The position numbers were made by a program, and so were the translations under genes. Below, piece after piece: positions 23,578 through 34,425 of a stretch of DNA of 64,000 nucleotides. The notes beneath the pieces are model-generated. The model worked only from the letters and a program-made list of their open reading frames with translations. It searched no databases and had not been told where the DNA came from. The first letter of the stretch is position 1. Every line of letters begins with the position of its first letter. The stretch is taken from contig OY987264.1 of the NCBI GenBank assembly GCA_963920665.1, positions 24,904,906-24,968,905 on the forward strand, given 5' to 3'. This DNA is from Straminergon stramineum. Lineage: Eukaryota > Streptophyta > Bryopsida > Hypnales > Calliergonaceae.

Positions 23578-24527
23578 CCCCTAAAGATATTTGACTATGT
23601 TTTTACCAAAAACACTCAAAAACTGTCATCCCTAGTACAAGTACCAAAGCTTAGAAAAAATATATTTTTGGACAAATGTAACCATAGGATCTTGTAGTAA
23701 GTTGGTTTGGAAAGACGTGGAAAAAATTTCAGAAATTTCCACCGTTTGGTTTGCAAGTTATTAGCATCTGAAGTGACTAAAAGCCATTTTTTGGCCCTGC
23801 GAAAATCCAGGCAGATGCACTTCACAAGGTCAGATCATTATGAAAAAATGTTGAAAATGGTTGTAACTCTTTGGATTCATTCTTCAAGTCATGTTGGCTA
23901 CATGCTTGAAAATTTTTAGATCATTTAGAATTGTACAACATATAGGAAAAAAATAGTAAGTTGAAAGAAGTTGAGAATGATTCAAAATACTAAATTGTTA
24001 ATAATTTATTTATGGAATTGAAAAATGCCAATCCCAATGGTGAAATTGTTGTAATAAACAATCTACACCTCATCTTTTTATTTTTTTCCAAAAATATAAA
24101 AATGGAGTGAAATAATGGTCTTCAAAGTTTATTTTAGATTAGAGATTCCATTACTACCCACAAACTACCCACAACTAAAACTCTTCATAACTTTCATCTC
24201 ATAAATCAAAATGGGATGATTCAAAACTTTCCATATATATATATATATATATCAGGAAAATAAATTTAAAATTTTCATTTTAAAAAAAAGTGATTTTTAA
24301 AGGATTTTTTTTTGTTGCCCGGGTTGCTAGCCGAGCAATGAAAACAACATATCATACAATAACTTTTTAACCATGTATTCAAAAGTCATGAAGATTGTTG
24401 GGTCTTAAAGCTACTCCTCGGACACATGTTCTATGAAAATTTCAAAGAAAAAAAATAAAAATTCCATTCGTAGTGAGTTGCCTGAAATCGCTATGTTGCC
24501 AAAAAACACCATTTGGTCCTTTAGGGG
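23578..24527 (+). mobile_element. TTAA-flanked non-coding element, long family, copy 3 (950 bp)
   Basis: Directly follows copy 2, with the single TTAA at 23574-23577 serving both. The left end is CCCCTAAAGATATTTG. The right end is TTGGTCCTTTAGGGG, then TTAA at 24528-24531. The terminal inverted repeat is CCCCTAAAG. Contains a (TA)n run at about 24233-24252 where copy 2 has a shorter AT stretch. Confidence 0.85.
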
Positions 24528-24531
24528 TTAA

Positions 24532-25763
24532 TCACCCATTTTTTACTTCATAAAATCGAGTGAAGTCCAATAAATGGCACATCAAGGTTGTTCAAGGAAA
24601 CACAATAATAGGTATACAAACAGTAAATTTTAGCCAAAATTTTAGATGGAATCTCTAAAAAATTGTATGCTCACAAGCTCATGCTCACAAAATAGCGACC
24701 CTGGTCTTTAAGGCATTGCATAATTAAGATCCATGCAATCATGCAATCATTGTAAAGAAATATATTTTGCTACTTCACTTTAGGTAATCAAAACAACCCA
24801 AAAATACTTTGAATGTAAACATGTAGTAAATTGTAGATTTTTTAAGTGAAAAGTGAATACAAATGAAAGGGGATAAGAGGTGAATGAATATTCAATGACA
24901 ATCCTACCATTTGAAATAGAATAAAATTTATATAGACCACATTAAATTGACTTTATTTAAAATACTATAAAATATCATATTAGTGCACCTCCTGAGCTCC
25001 TAAATGTATTGGGAGTGATTTAGAAGAAAGTAGTCCAAAAAGGGGTGTTTGTCTATTCTGAAGAGTGGACACTAAATGAACATTTTTTTAAAATTCCAAC
25101 TGTAGGATCTTGAACTTGCCTTCACTATTAACCTACCTACCAATTTTCACTAGTAAATTCCTTTAATTGAGTGAGATCAAAAGTTTCAAAGTTGGAATCT
25201 TTTTTTTCACTGTAAAAATTCCGGGCAGCTGCCTTAGATTGCTGAATTTTCCATGTATACAATTTGATTTTGATGGTTACTCTTTGGAATAGGGTGCTCA
25301 TATGAGTTAGGAACATTCCCAAAAAATTCCAATGTCATCACATTTATGGAACATATACAAAATTGCATGATTGTAGGCATAGGTTTGGCAAAAATTGCAT
25401 ACACCAGCATTTTTTCCATCAAGAAATTTTCCATTCAAATGACCTCCGATCAAAAATCCGAATGGTGGATACATAGATGTACACCTACTTGACCACAAGG
25501 AATGATCCTTGAAAGAAAATAACAAAATCTCACAAAGTAGTGCCAAAAATTCAGCCACAATGTTTTAAGCATAGTTCAATGTTCAGGGTAGCCCTCACAT
25601 ACTAGGTTTTGGAACTCATGCCTCTCGTTCTAGCTTTGACCAATTTTGTGAGATTCCAACCACCTTAAAACTCTAACATGGAGAACCCAGAAAGAGGGCA
25701 AATGGATGGAGATAGCAAAGATGGTTGGTCAGGATGCTTTGCTCTTGTGCTTGTCCCATGTGG
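24532..25763. other. Repeat-derived DNA
   Basis: 24560-24740 is the right arm of the diverged inverted repeat described at 20.3-22.3 kb. 25090-25560 looks like a decayed relative of the long TTAA element at 51 kb: CAACTGTAGGATCTTG against CAACTGTAGAATCTTG, followed by AAAGTTGGAA in both. Short minus-strand ORFs here have no family motif. Confidence 0.4.
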
Positions 25764-26031
25764 AGGACATTAAATCCTCCATTTGAATCGGGCCTTGCAG
25801 GGGCAGATTTACCTTGGGAAAACGCAGGAATTTTTTATTTTTTGCACATTATTTTTTTTGCAAAATCTGAATTCATATTTGCAATTAGAGACCCCAAATA
25901 TGTCCAGTGATGTTTGGAACATACCCTAGACATTGCTCAAAATAGGAGGCTTTTTTTACTTTTACCCCCAAATAACCTACAAAATTATCTTGGGGGCCCA
26001 GTTCAAATGGAGGATTTAGCGTCCTGCGTCC
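25764..26031. mobile_element. MITE with inverted ends, about 268 bp, related core to the 2.6-kb MITE
   Basis: The left end runs AGGACATTAAATCCTCC and then ATTTGAATCGGGCC. The reverse complement of the right end runs AGGACGCTAAATCCTCC and then ATTTGAACTGGGCC. The interior, GAATTCATATTTGCAATTAG then AGACCCC, matches the core of the element at 2587-2820. A target-site duplication was not resolved. Confidence 0.65.
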
Positions 26032-26194
26032 TATGCAGGTGGGCTCGGATTGGGGTCCCTGTGAGAGCACCACTTGTCAACTCCACCACAACGAGCTCCT
26101 CACCTTCCATCACCTGGACCTACACTTCCACAACCCACAAAGGTAAGCCAGGTAAGGAATTGGAGGGTGAGAGGGAGCTAAGTTTAGATAGGCG

Positions 26195-26340
26195 ATTGCT
26201 CAACGGAAAACAATGAAATTTTTTATTTTTACCCATAATATAATTAGGAAATTCTGAATTCATATTTGCAATCACAGGCCCCAAATTAGCTAAGGTAAAT
26301 GGAGAAGATAAATTTTTCAAGCACAAAAGAGGGGGGCTTT
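26195..26340. mobile_element. Truncated copy of the same MITE core
   Basis: Carries GAATTCATATTTGCAATCAC and AGGCCCC, preceded by a GAAATTTTTTATTTTT stretch as in the elements at 2.6 and 25.8 kb, and followed by AAGCACAAAAGA, compare TAGCACAAAATA at 2.7 kb. No inverted ends were found. Confidence 0.5.
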
Positions 26341-26435
26341 GCTTTCTAATGAAGGCTTTGTACTTCCCAATTATTTTGGTGGAACTAAACATTTGAATGC
26401 GAGACCTAACACATTAGAAGGACCCATTTGTGTGT

Positions 26436-26467
26436 GTTTTTTTTTTTTGGGGGGGGGGGGGGGGGGG
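26436..26467. repeat. T run followed by G run of about 19
   Basis: About ten T and then about nineteen consecutive G. Such a homopolymer may be miscounted in assembly. Confidence 0.85.
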
Positions 26468-26579
26468 CTTATGGAAAAAAATCGAAAAAATCATAGCTCT
26501 TGTGAAACAAAAAAAATTCCTTAGGGTTTTGGAAATATATGATTTCCAAAGAATTTAGAAGACATGTCCAAATAATAAT

Positions 26580-27045
26580 GAGAGTGTGGGGAAGAAATTC
26601 TATGATCGAAGGGAGAATGTGAAATGGTGAGAAAAAGAATGTTGAAGTTTAGAAAAACACCTACAAGGTGTGGGCTCAACAAATATTGAAGGTGGGGAAG
26701 AAATTCTTCCATTGAAAGGAGAAGTTGAAATTGTGAGGAAAAAAATGTAGAAATTTAGAAAAAACACCTACAAGGTGTAGCCCAAAAAACTATTGAATAT
26801 GGGGAAGAAATTCTACCACCTAAGGGACAACTTGAAATGGTGAGGAAAAAAATGTAGAGGTTTAGAAAAAACACCTACAAAGTGTGTCCCCAAAAAATAT
26901 TGATAGTGAAGAAGAAATTATACCATTGAAGGGAGAACTTGAAATGGTGAGGAAAAAAATGTAGAAGTTTAGAAAAAACACCTAGCACTAGGTATGGCCT
27001 CAAAAAATATTGAAGGTGGAGAAGAAATTCTACCACCTAAGGGAA
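26580..27045. repeat. Tandem array of about 107-bp units, four copies plus a truncated fifth
   Basis: Units start near 26584, 26692, 26799, 26906 and 27016, each with the start GGGGAAGAAATTCTACCA or a close variant, the middle GAAATGGTGAGGAAAAAAAT and the end AACACCTACAAGGTGTG. The inner CACCTACAAGGTG is itself a small hairpin. The fifth unit is cut off and joins directly to a different repeat. Confidence 0.85.
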
Positions 27046-27285
27046 CACATGTACATTTTTCACTTGGAGGAGTAATAATTAGTTAGGGCTATTAGAGAGG
27101 TCAAATCTACATACTTTCGGTTTAGGAATTCTATAAGTGAATGTCATAAAAGAAATAGGAAATTTATGTACATTTTTCATTTAGAGAAGTAATAATGAGT
27201 TAGTGCTATTTTCGTGGTCAAATTTACTTAATTTTGGGTTTAGGACTTCTATAAGTGAATGTTATAAAAAAAATATTTTATGCAA
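27045..27285 (-). repeat. Two inverted copies of the 118-bp repeat on the 3' side of the piggyBac ORFs
   Basis: Reading on the minus strand, CATTCACTTATAGAA then TTTGACCAC appears twice, matching the units of the array at 29.57-30.16 kb on the other side of the transposase but in opposite orientation. Confidence 0.75.
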
Positions 27286-27460
27286 GAAAAAATTACAGAA
27301 GGTGAGGAAAACAATTCTTTATAAGCAAAAAAACATTATAAAGCTTCGGAAATAAAGAGAGAGAAGATTTTTTTTTATCGAAAAGACTCATGGTATAATA
27401 AATATATAGGTCACAAAGTCCACGTCACCCCAATTGTACTAAAAGAACATTGAACTCACA

Positions 27461-29300
27461 TCATGGTCTTTGGTTGTGATTCCCTCCATTGTGATTTGGA
27501 GGCCCAAAGTGATACTCTTCAAAAGATCCGTGGTTTAGGCACAAAAACACCTGATTGCAACTCCAACAATAGTAGCTACACTTAGGGTCCCGACATGTTA
27601 TGCATGGATGCCTCAATCGACTTGAGGTTGGCATGTATGGATGTGCAATTTCTTCTTTTTCATCCATGTCAGTTCCCAGGCCAAATTAATTTTGTTTAAG
27701 AATATCACACAAATTGGTCTTGAATTGGAGGTAAGTCATTTTTTTCCTCTCAAACTGGTGTTGACATAGAAGACCTAGGTAGATTACATACATATTGACC
27801 ACCATTGTATCTAACAGGAAGTAAAAAACTCGGTGCCACTACTTGTGCGACCTAGTTTGGCTAGAGTACGATACTCTAAGTTGGTCTCCCCCATCCACCC
27901 CCCTCACGTGGGTGGTATATTCCAAATGCATGGGAAAAATTGGGATTGGGTCCCTTCTTGAACCATTTCTCCAAGGAACCGTGGGTACTAGCACACATGA
28001 AAAATTAATAGGCAATGCATGAGTAGATATGAGGAGAATTGGGCATTTGTCTTGTCCACAATACACATGCAATTGCACGAGATTCATGCATTTTCCATTG
28101 TAGTGTAACTTGTGATGCATTTGTCCAATTTGCCACCACTTTCAATTCCATTGGTAGATCCACCCAATTTGACCTCATATTACCAGTGGCATAAATTTCA
28201 AGTGCAACCAACTCTGTAAATTGCCCAATGCTAGAGAAATAGTTGTCTATGACAACATATCCTTTTCCCACTTGGCTTTGCAATAATCTCATCACCACGT
28301 TGAGTGCCACATTCGCTTCTATATGAACTGTTGGTGGTATTTCTTGTATTCCATGATGGTTGGTCCTACAATAGATTTCGAAATTGAAAACATATTTGGA
28401 TGATGAGTCTGCTAAGCACCAAACTTTGACGCCCCATTTCTGTGGGTTTTTTGGCATATATTGCCTAGTGGGACAATATGAGCCTTTGTACTGTATCATC
28501 ATTTCATCAATAGTAAGAAAGTAGCCCAATGTCCACTCAAGCTTGAAACTATCTCTAATTTGATTAACAAGCTAACGCACTTGACCCATCTTGTCATGAC
28601 TGGGCAAATCTCAATCACTAACTTAGGTAGATGGATTGTTGACTTATAAACATCTAGTTATCGCTTTGAACCTCTTCCTTGACAATATTTTTGAAATTCA
28701 AGGATAATGAAAAAAAGAGCCTTCTTTGCTCCAATATGTCCTCATATTTGATTGTTTCTTCAACCCTATATAAATGTGAGTTGCTAAATAAGCCTTCAAA
28801 GTTGCAACTATCAAAAACCTCCAATTTGGTCCCCCCTTTGTTTGCCCATGTCCATCTGGTGTGGTTGCATAACAATTACTCTCTATCACTATTTTACACA
28901 ATAGAATTTGAGCCCAAAACAATGAAAACAATTGCATAAAAGTAGGCATTCTGTAGAAAACTCTGATAGGCATCCCTGCACCCACAAATATTTTGGGTGC
29001 TAGAAGAAAAGTGAAATTAGATTGTAACAATGTGGAGTCACGAAACCTATGTTTCACACTATCCGGATTGTTTGGGTCTCCTCCATCGCTACTAGTATCT
29101 CCATCATAGGCATCCTCACTTTCTAATGAATTATTCAACATTGGAGCAACATGTCCAACCTTCCTCTGTTGAACCCTTCTTCACTAATGCAATGTAGGGG
29201 AGGTGACATGTACCTCATTGGCTATTGTATCATCTTGTGGTAGCTCTTGAACTTATGAGAAATATGCACGTCCATGTAAATTGATGTCATCCCCATTCAA
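27461..29300 (-). pseudogene. piggyBac-type transposase pseudogene
   Basis: Parts of a DDE_Tnp_1_7 (piggyBac) transposase are collinear on the minus strand. 28698-29228 holds an acidic region and the N-terminal domain, with FSLFWAQILLCKIVIESN and MRTYWSKE. 28005-28562 holds TIDEMMIQYKGSY and GYVVIDNYFSS, which carries the first catalytic aspartate. 27843-28120, in another frame, holds CGQDKCPILLISTH (second aspartate) and HVRGVDGGDQLR (third). 27461-27667 is the Cys/His-rich C-terminal finger, CITCRDPKCSYYCWSCNQ. The frame changes between 28005 and 28120. A stop at about 27841, after QTRSHK, sits where the family normally has tryptophan. More stops occur near 29180. All three acidic positions survive, but the gene is broken. 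Confidence 0.88.
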
Positions 29301-29399
29301 CGAGTTGGGCTAGAAGATTGGTGCATCAAAACCTAAACACTGATTAAAACCATAACTGTTACTTCTTCTAAATCTCCTAACAAAATATGTAAAAAGAGA

Positions 29400-30160
29400 A
29401 ACAAAATTATTTGGTGTACATCTCTAAACACAAAAATATACATAAGTTTACATGCATCCACTTTATAACATTGTTCAATAGAAGGCTCAAATCTAGAAAT
29501 ATGAAAATGAGACCACTCTACTTCTACCCCTAACTAACCATTCCTTGGTGTACACTTAGGTCCAAAAAATAGGACTTGTCTTCACAATTTTTTTTATGAC
29601 ATTCACTTATAGAAGTCCTAAACCCAAAAGTATGCTAACTTGACCACTCTACTAGTACTAACTTATTATTATTTCTCGAAATGAAAAGTGTACATGAGTT
29701 CCCTATTTCTTTTATACCATTCACTTATAGAAGTCCAAAATTCAAAAGTATGTAAATTTGACCACTCTAATATCACTAACTCATTATTGCTTCTCTAAAT
29801 GAAACGCATATATGAGTTCCCTATTTTTTTTATACCATTCACTTATAGGAGTCCAAAATTCAAAAGTATGTAAATTTGACCACTCTACTAGCACTAACTT
29901 GTTATTATTTCTTGAAATGAAAAGTGTACATGAGTTCCCTATTTTTTTTTATACCATTCACTTATAGAAGTCCTAAACCCAAAAGTATGCAAACTTGACC
30001 ACTCTACTAGCACTAACTCATCGTTGCTTCTCTAAATGAAAAGTGTACATGAGTTTCCTATTTTTTTTTATAGGGTTCACTTATAGAAGTCCAAAATTCA
30101 AAAGTATGTAAATTTGACCACTCTAATAGTACTAACTTAGTATTACTTGGTGTGCTTTTC
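29400..30160 (+). repeat. Tandem array of about 118-bp units on the 5' side of the piggyBac ORFs
   Basis: Five clear units start near 29579, 29697, 29815, 29933 and 30053. Each contains CATTCACTTATAGAAGTCC, AAAAGTATGTAAATTTGACC and ACTCTACTAGCACTAAC. A degenerate sixth precedes them at about 29460. Inverted copies lie at 27045-27285, so the transposase is bracketed. Confidence 0.88.
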
Positions 30161-30451
30161 TACACAACAAATGTGCAAAGGTAGGTCAAATTTTTTTTAT
30201 AACATTCTCAAATACAAGGTTTTATCTAAATTTATTGAACATACCATAACAAAAGGTCTGATTTTTTTACTTGCACCATGAGAACTGTACTTTGGAAGAA
30301 GTTAGGAAATGTGACCACTCTAATAGTGCTAACTAAAGATAGCAACATGAAGATATTGTTCCAAGGGGACACACATGAGTGAAGGTTCCCTTGTATTGGC
30401 CTCTTGCTCAATTGGACCTCCTTCCAACGGCAAGTCCATTGAATGGCAAAG

Positions 30452-30991
30452 CTAAAGCAAATCAAACGGCTCCCAATTGTAAGGCATTAGCTGCCTTTCT
30501 GGGCCACGTGGCATTTTTGGGGGGGTGGGGGTAGGATGAGTGTCTTCCACCTCCCATGTAGTACATCCGTGGTCTATGGCCCTTCCACCTAAACTGCTGC
30601 GCTGCGATGTGTCTCCCTCGCCATTTTGAAATCGCAACACTCCTTCATTTCCGTGGTCCCTCTCTCGTTGTGGTCTCCTTGTCTTTAAGGCCACGTCAGT
30701 GGTTGAGTTTTGAGAATGCAAAAGTTCCGGTGGCCACAAAAATTCATCAAATCTGTCTTCTTCTTCATCTTTGGAGTCTGACCATCCTTCGATTGATGAA
30801 TCTTGCGGGTTTGCTAGTCCTTCCTCTGGCTCTGGGCTTTCACAGAGGTCTTCATTTGGGTCTCCAATCAGCAAATCATTGGAGATCTTGAGTGGAGGGC
30901 AAACCTTTGTAGGGTTGACATTGTTGTCAAAGGAGGATTCGTTGTGTACCACATGTTGTTGATATGCTCCTTTGCACCATAGACTTTGCAA
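30452..30991 (-). CDS. Hypothetical acidic ORF, 179 codons
   Basis: Open from ATG at 30991 to a stop at 30452. The product is hydrophilic, with an acidic block (SDSKDEEEDRFDEF, near residue 80) and a proline-rich tail (HPTPTPPKMP). There is no known domain, signal peptide or membrane segment. It lies upstream, in transcription sense, of the piggyBac fragments but outside the repeat array, so it could be a lost N-terminal exon, a second element ORF or chance. The composition is unlike the flanking AT-rich DNA. Confidence 0.3.
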   Translation of the reverse strand: MQSLWCKGAYQQHVVHNESSFDNNVNPTKVCPPLKISNDLLIGDPNEDLCESPEPEEGLANPQDSSIEGWSDSKDEEEDRFDEFLWPPELLHSQNSTTDVALKTRRPQRERDHGNEGVLRFQNGEGDTSQRSSLGGRAIDHGCTTWEVEDTHPTPTPPKMPRGPERQLMPYNWEPFDLL

Positions 30992-31378
30992 CCGTTCACT
31001 TCGTTGGAGAAGGACATTGTCTAAAGCGAGCTGCCATAGAAATGAGATAGGTAAGTTTTTCCAATCGTCAAACCACTCCCAACACCTAAACCCTAGAAAT
31101 TGTCCTTTGATACATCAATTGTGCGGTAGGCTAGATTGCAATTTCTTCTATTGTGAGTCTCAAGGCTATTCACTGATGTAGTCCATATTGTGGAGCATCT
31201 TCACATTTTCAAATTAGTACCCTAGATTTTGGTTCCCTAAACTTGCATTATGATATTTTGAAGCATTATAAAATCCCTAAACCTTCTGCATAGGCTTTGC
31301 AAGGGGCTACGTGGTCTCTGCTTCAATAATGTTGTTCCGAATACACAAGGGGTCTAAGGTTGCATACAAGAACACAAC
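30992..31378. other. Intergenic
   Basis: No gene or structure recognised. Confidence 0.3.
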
Positions 31379-31486
31379 GTTTGAATTGACATGTCCGAAT
31401 TGACTATTAGTGTTCAAATTGACAATAAATTGTCCAAATTGATAGAAAAATGTCCAAATTGACAGAATAATGTTCAAATTGACACT
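31379..31486. repeat. Minisatellite of about 20-bp units, roughly five copies
   Basis: The consensus resembles TGTCCAAATTGACAGAATAA, with successive copies in register between about 31393 and 31486 and a worn unit at the left edge. Confidence 0.8.
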
Positions 31487-33640
31487 GCGGCTACTCTTGT
31501 GGTGACATTCTTGGAAGTCATGGCGTCGCTGAGAGGGAGCAAAAGAGCCTAGCTTTCTACAAGTTTCAACTAGTGCATGGAATCAACAAATTCTATGAGT
31601 CCTATGTTGTGATTAATTTTCTTGCTTTTGATGATTTGCATGTGAGTTGGCTACCTAGCAGAAGTAGATGAAGAAATAGACATGGCAAACCCTTGTGACC
31701 GCATGAGAAAGTAGAAGTTGCATTTGTGGTTTACCCATTTTCCCTTGATGAAACTTGGGGTTTTCAGCATTTTGTTTAAGGGTGTCCTTTGTTGATAGAC
31801 TTGTGCAATTAGGACACACTCTTTCCTTTACAAATAGAGATATATGTGGATGGAATTGTTGTTGTTTGCACCACCCCAACCCCCATACAGCTTGCCTGTA
31901 GAAGTGATGCTAATAGTTACTTGGTAGCGGATTAGTGGGCCACTTTGAACTTCCTCTTGGAACAGGTAGGGAATGCAAGTGTATCATGTTGAGCAATGCC
32001 ACCACTCTATTGGCTTGTAGTGAGGATGGTCCTTCTTTTTGAGTCAAAAGTTCAAACAATTGCACTTCAATTGTGGTTGCTTATGCAAGTTTGGCGTTCT
32101 TTAGATCTTGCACCACATTTGACTGTAGGCCCTTTTGAGGACCTTCATTATGCTAAAATGACTCAATCAATGTGTTTTTTTTGGTTTCTAGACAAATGGT
32201 TATGTGGCCTTTCTTTTAAGAAGGTTCTACATTTCCTAGCTCCTTCATTTTGGGGATTTGAATTGAATGAGGCCAATTATGAATACACAATTTTGAATAT
32301 GTAATTTTTGTATGCAATATTTGTTTGTGTTGGCTCTACATGATGGAGAAAATGCCCGATAAAATGAGGTTTTGGAAACATTGTGGCAACAATGTGCAAG
32401 GCCATGATGATAGTCCGGCATTTTTTAACACATTTACCCCCTTTTTTTTTCTATAGGCTTGAAGCTGCCCATTTTTTTGAGGCAATTGGGCATTTAATTG
32501 CCTAAAAAATCCCTAGACTCAATTTTGATGTCCAAGTGTCCACTCTCCTTGAACCTCAATGACAACTTTGAAGTAGCATTGCCTTTGACCTCAAACTCCA
32601 ATCTTGAACTCGGACTAGCGTGAAGGTCGACCTTCAATAGCTTGGCTTCTCTTGCCTGTTCCCTGTCAATTGTTGTACAGTCGACGATGTTTGACTATTG
32701 TTGTGTCCCAAGCCTGGCTCTGAAGATCGTTGAAGCTATTGTGTCGAAGCTTTGGAATGGCCCCCCGTACTGCGATGCTGTTGATTGGGTTGATCCTATT
32801 GCTCGCAGGCCTTCACTTCCCTATGCACTTGAATTGCTCCCTTTCTCATGCGGTATAGACATGTTTGTATGTTGCATTAGCTCTCTCCTCTAAGGCATTC
32901 TTATGTTCATTATGTGTTGAAATGATGTGTGCTTTTATTGGCATTATGAATGCAGCCGGCAAGGAAAGTGGGAAGTTCATTTTTCTGTTCCAAATTTTTT
33001 TGAACTTCATGAGAGTGGGTGTAGGATGATTGTACGAGTAGTTTTGTGACGGTTGATTAGTGTTACATGAAATCTTAGATTCATTTGGGATAGAGGAAAA
33101 GCATTGTAGGGATTAGTGCAAATTGTATTTTTGTCACCAAATTCACCATAGATCTCACTCATGGTGCAAATCTTATCATGCAGTATTGAAATGTAAGTCT
33201 TTTAGGTTTGTGAACTTCAATGCCAACAAATTGACAACCATTGTTAACATGAAATAGAAATGTTTTTTGAACACCAAACATTCAAGAATTGTAACAATAT
33301 TATGCAAGAATTATTTGGATTTGGCTATGAAGTATTACAAGCAGGTTCTCACTAGACAATTCAATTTATTATTGCTAATTCAGTTAAAGGGAAAGCCTCC
33401 CAACTTCCCTACACTATGGACAGAAAGTCAATGTCTTGTACCCTCTAACGACAAATTCAACAATTGTGACCTTCAATTATGATTCTATAGGTGCTTTTGA
33501 CAATTATGAAGATAAGCTGTGAATGCAGTGAAGCATGCAAGATTGACAACTGAAGAAGGCATATTGGGAATCCATTTTAGAGTGATCATGAATACCTACC
33601 TTGAGATTTTCCCGTCACCCTCTGGGCAAGATTAGAAAAT
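31487..33640. repeat. Repeat-derived DNA with dispersed repeat copies
   Basis: 32175-32270 pairs with 6840-6950 (DKWLCGLS peptide block) and 32440-32505 pairs with 13140-13215. ORFs at 31996-32304 and 32642-32893 are open but match no family I recognise. The first carries the repeated peptide block. Confidence 0.4.
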
Positions 33641-33699
33641 TTCAGCCCTAGTGTAAATGGTTGTGCTCGTCCTGCCCTGAGATTACACAAAACCACTTC

Positions 33700-33875
33700 T
33701 CCCCTAATAACTTTTTTTTCATGAATCAGACCAATTTGAAATTTTATATCCCTTCAAGATACACCTCGGGCACACATCTTCTGAAATTTTTGTGAACAAA
33801 TATGCATTATTCTGCAAGTAATGGCTTGACCAAAATTGCTATGTTGCCAAAAAATGTTGTTTGGTCCTTTAGGGG
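33700..33875 (+). mobile_element. Truncated long-family TTAA element (right end)
   Basis: Ends in TTTGGTCCTTTAGGGG followed by TTAA at 33876-33879. Upstream text such as ACACCTCGGGCACACATCTT matches the right third of the copies at 22.6-24.5 kb. The left end is missing or unrecognisable. Confidence 0.65.
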
Positions 33876-33879
33876 TTAA

Positions 33880-34421
33880 AAAAATTGTTAACTAGAAGTA
33901 GGTATAAGATAGTAGGAAAAACAAAATTGGTAAGAGTTTTGAGATGGAATTAAAATACACTAATCCCAATGGTAATAATGTTCTAGCAAGTAAAATCAAC
34001 TATGCAAAACTCTTTTTTTTCCTTAAATTGTGAAAATTGAGCTAAAAAATGAAACCTATAAATTAGTTTTTGAAGAAGATGCAATGAGTGCTTGAAGAAG
34101 AAAGACTTTCCACGACTTTTTCCCTAGTCAAAATGGAATGAATCAAAGCTTTCTGTATAGGCAAATATATTTTTATGAGAAAAAAATTTTGGAAAATTTA
34201 TTTTGAATTTTTGTGATTTTTGGTGATGTTGAATATTTTTTTTTTGACCTTAGGGTGGCATAACTTTTGCTCCCATGTACTGATTGAAATAAAAATGATA
34301 TCCCCCAAATCTAATGTAAATCATTATCTCAAAAGAAAACCAAGTCAAAAATCAAGATTATAAGAACCTATCTAAACCTTTAAGCATCCCTTGAAGGGAC
34401 AATTGGGACTTTAATTAGGGG
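33880..34421 (+). mobile_element. Second truncated TTAA element (right end)
   Basis: Begins immediately after TTAA 33876-33879 with sequence like the long-family interior (AATCCCAATGGTAATAATG). Ends ACTTTAATTAGGGG, then TTAA at 34422-34425. The end is the GGGACTTTAGGGG type seen at 52.0 kb with a few extra bases. A second end-to-end placement. Confidence 0.5.
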
Positions 34422-34425
34422 TTAA

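Noticed and set aside
29400..30160. CRISPR-like direct repeats
   Set aside because: Units are contiguous tandem repeats of about 118 bp without spacers in a eukaryotic genome.
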